From Anaeramoeba flamelloides (lineage: Eukaryota; Metamonada; Anaeramoebidae): DNA of 64,000 nucleotides. Under the pieces are notes generated by a model. That model saw only the letters and a program-made list of their open reading frames with translations. It was not told the origin of the DNA and did no database searches. Every line of letters starts with the position of its first letter. The stretch's first letter is position 1. The DNA is taken from positions 7,557,501 through 7,621,500 of the forward strand of contig JANTQA010000008.1 of the NCBI GenBank assembly GCA_027625915.1, in the 5' to 3' direction. A program made the position numbers and the translations under genes. Positions 61,967-64,000 of the stretch are shown here, one piece after another.

Positions 61967-64000
61967 TTAATCATCCAACTTTGAAGAAAGAAGCTCGCGT
62001 AATAAATCTACATCTGTGATCTTTTTTAAATTTTCTTTTGTTAAAACCGATTTTGAATGCAAAAGAGTAAATCTCATTGCGTAATCTCTTAATTCAATAA
62101 TTTGTAAGTTTTCTGCTTTATTTAACAAATATAAAACATTTTCTTGATTTATTGATTTTTTTAAAACATAAGAACAAATATTATCTAATGAGTCATCTTT
62201 TAATTGGTAATAACCAGAAGCGCCCAATAGTTCATAGGCAATTTTAAAATTATTTAATATGTGATCAAATTTGCCTGTATAAATAAACCTTATTAGGCTA
62301 TATAACGCTTCTGTACTGATCATTGATTTGTCAATAAATTCTGTAATTATTTCATTTTCATTGGTTTTGCCAATTAAAGTGGTTACAACAGTTTTAATTA
62401 ATCCACTATGTACAAGCAAAATTGGTCTATGTAAGTGGATTTCTCCATCAAAGCATTTAATAATGAACTCATTGTTTACTTTATTATTTTTTTGATTTAA
62501 TTCTAGATTTTCTTCTGAATCGGAATTTATTAATTCAATTGATTTTTCTTTCTTTTTTTCTTTTTTATTTTCCTTTTCTATTCCTTTTTCTTTTTCGATT
62601 TCCTTTTCAATTTCAATTTCAATTTCATTTTCATTTTCCTTATCCTTTCCCTTATCCTTTTCCTTTTCCCTTTCCATTTCCCTTTCCTTTCCTTTTCCTT
62701 TTTCTTTTAAATTATTTTTATTATTTTTTAATAATAATTTTTCAGATTTTTTTTCAATTGGTTTATTTATATTTTTGTCATTGCTATTGGTATTGTTATT
62801 ATTATAATGGAAATATTTGACCTCATTGTCAAATAAAAATTGATAATCTGACACAATTGTTGGAGATCTATTTTTATGGTAATCACAAGGTAAATTTGAT
62901 TTTCTACAAACAGCTTTCAGCATATCTAATAATAATTCTCTTGATTGGATGTAATTATCGACTGTGTTTAAAATATTTTCGCTGTATCGTCTAAAACGAT
63001 TAAATAAATAAGCTTTAAAATTTATACAATTTATTTTTTTTTGGTACATTAAAACTAAAATTGGTATTAATGAGGCAGTGCGAATTCTCACTTCAATTTC
63101 CATTTGGATTATTTGGATTAATCTCTGTACGTCTAAAACTTCGGCAAGTTTTAATGCACAAATTAATGCTTTTAATCTTTCATAATTTTCTAAAGATCTT
63201 GTTAAAAATTGTTTTGGTATTTTATTTGTTTTTAAATTATTGTCATAATTTAATTCTAAACGTTTTTTGATGTTGTCAACATCATTATCAATATCATCTT
63301 TATTAATATTCATATTCTTCTTCTTTTTATTAAGATTGATATGATTATTAGTAATCTTTGTTTTTGTACTTGTATTCGTACCCATATTTGGATTTGTGTT
63401 AATGCCTGTGCTTATGCTTGTATTTATACTTGTACTTGTGCCCGTATTTATATTTACCTTAAACCTATTTTGGAATTTTACTATTTTTTTATCAATTTTT
63501 GAAAATAATAAATTCCTATCAAATTCACCAGTGTAAATAAATGAAATAACAGTCTTTACAATATAGGATGATAAATTCTTTGTATATTCATTCAAAATTT
63601 CAATTGGTTTTTTTTTTGATAATTTTAATATTTTTAAATCGTCAAAAATTGTAAATGGTAATGGTTTATTTTTTGAAATTATTTTATCCTCTATTTCATT
63701 GCTTTGTGTTAACGTAGAATTGTTTGAACTATTTATTTCATTTGTCGAATTTTGTTCATTTTGCTGATTTATTGTATGCCCCTCACCATGGTTTTCTTCT
63801 TCAAATGTTTCATTTCTATTAGTGTTGATATTAATATTTGTTAATGATGATGAAGACGACGACGAGGAGGAGGAGGAGGATGAGGAAGATGATCTTTTCA
63901 TTATATTTTTTTTTGAATCCAATTGAAAATTAGTTTTTTCATTTGTATTTCTTGAAAGAGAAGAATTTCTAAAAAGAACGGTTCTTGCTTTCATTACACA
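61967..64000 (-). CDS. Tandem BTB/POZ domain protein, 5' end probably beyond the window
   Basis: At least 675 codons from an ATG at 63994, with the frame still open at the edge. The first residues, KARTVLFRNSSL, look like the AHKxVLxxRSxxF strand-helix of a BTB fold rather than an N-terminus, so the gene likely extends right. A Ser run (35-50) and Asn/Thr-rich inserts interrupt BTB 1, which resumes with IVKTVISFIYTGEF (~146-158) and, after another insert, helical BACK-like sequence (ALKLAEVLDVQRL). A Lys/Glu repeat (~430-490) links to a complete BTB 2 plus BACK (~508-675): NNEFIIKCFDGEIHLHRPIL, LIRFIYTGKF, LLNKAENLQIIELRDYAMRF. BTB proteins dimerise and often serve as Cul3 ligase adaptors. 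In many protists such tandem BTBs follow RCC1 repeats; that is a prediction for the missing part. Confidence 0.85.
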   Translation of the reverse strand, partial: CVMKARTVLFRNSSLSRNTNEKTNFQLDSKKNIMKRSSSSSSSSSSSSSSSSLTNININTNRNETFEEENHGEGHTINQQNEQNSTNEINSSNNSTLTQSNEIEDKIISKNKPLPFTIFDDLKILKLSKKKPIEILNEYTKNLSSYIVKTVISFIYTGEFDRNLLFSKIDKKIVKFQNRFKVNINTGTSTSINTSISTGINTNPNMGTNTSTKTKITNNHINLNKKKKNMNINKDDIDNDVDNIKKRLELNYDNNLKTNKIPKQFLTRSLENYERLKALICALKLAEVLDVQRLIQIIQMEIEVRIRTASLIPILVLMYQKKINCINFKAYLFNRFRRYSENILNTVDNYIQSRELLLDMLKAVCRKSNLPCDYHKNRSPTIVSDYQFLFDNEVKYFHYNNNNTNSNDKNINKPIEKKSEKLLLKNNKNNLKEKGKGKEREMEREKEKDKGKDKENENEIEIEIEKEIEKEKGIEKENKKEKKKEKSIELINSDSEENLELNQKNNKVNNEFIIKCFDGEIHLHRPILLVHSGLIKTVVTTLIGKTNENEIITEFIDKSMISTEALYSLIRFIYTGKFDHILNNFKIAYELLGASGYYQLKDDSLDNICSYVLKKSINQENVLYLLNKAENLQIIELRDYAMRFTLLHSKSVLTKENLKKITDVDLLRELLSSKLDD

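Noticed and set aside
62539-62820. 93-codon plus-strand Phe/Pro-rich frame
   Set aside because: Antisense of the Lys/Glu repeat linker in the BTB gene.

Overview
The window is nuclear DNA of a very A+T-rich protist. Coding stretches carry long Asn, Lys, Glu and Ser runs, and stops are standard TAA/TAG/TGA. Introns are GT-AG with donors such as gtaaac, gtaagt, gtaaat and gtatgc; acceptors end aag or tag. Gene content is eukaryotic: topoisomerase II, anoctamin, ribosomal protein uL15, BTB, F-box and kinase/filamin proteins. The style (poly-N proteins, tandem BTB, large mosaic signalling proteins) recalls amoeboid lineages such as Anaeramoeba or dictyostelids. I cannot fix the species from sequence alone.

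Layout: (1) 0.97-2.44 kb, minus strand: an F-box segment joined to an eight-helix membrane protein resembling TMEM185. (2) 2.4-11.9 kb: mostly intergenic, with dispersed repeats and one doubtful small minus-strand gene near 6.5 kb. (3) 11.98-15.53 kb: a four-exon anoctamin/TMEM16 gene, reconstructed as 677 aa. (4) 15.5-19.2 kb: non-coding, with two inverted-repeat elements. (5) 19.26-20.33 kb: an unrecognised Lys/Gln/Thr-rich protein. (6) 20.3-26.4 kb: repeat-rich, including a Tc1/mariner-like MITE. (7) 26.4-34.5 kb: one uninterrupted 2,689-aa ORF with three kinase-like, two PARP-like, Fn3, filamin-type and ankyrin segments. (8) 38.5-47.5 kb: DNA topoisomerase II in three exons, 1,382 aa, with a 4.1-kb first intron filled with MITE-like elements. 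(9) 52.0-52.8 kb: ribosomal protein uL15 (eL27A/RPL27A), whose first coding exon is only the ATG. (10) 56.35-59.31 kb: an acidic protein with about 15 copies of a ~38-residue repeat, its reading frame changing at a long A-run. (11) 61.97 kb to the right edge, minus strand: a tandem BTB protein that probably continues beyond the window.

The genes do not form an operon or an obvious pathway. The standout is the 2,689-aa protein. It repeats the order Fn3, filamin-type domains, kinase-like, PARP-like, and all three kinase-like domains lack the catalytic aspartate of the HRD motif. Both PARP-like domains lack the usual first-motif histidine. It looks like a large scaffold or sensor built from two enzyme folds that have mostly lost catalysis. 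The intergenic DNA carries at least six families of short inverted or dispersed repeats, several with clear target-site duplications.
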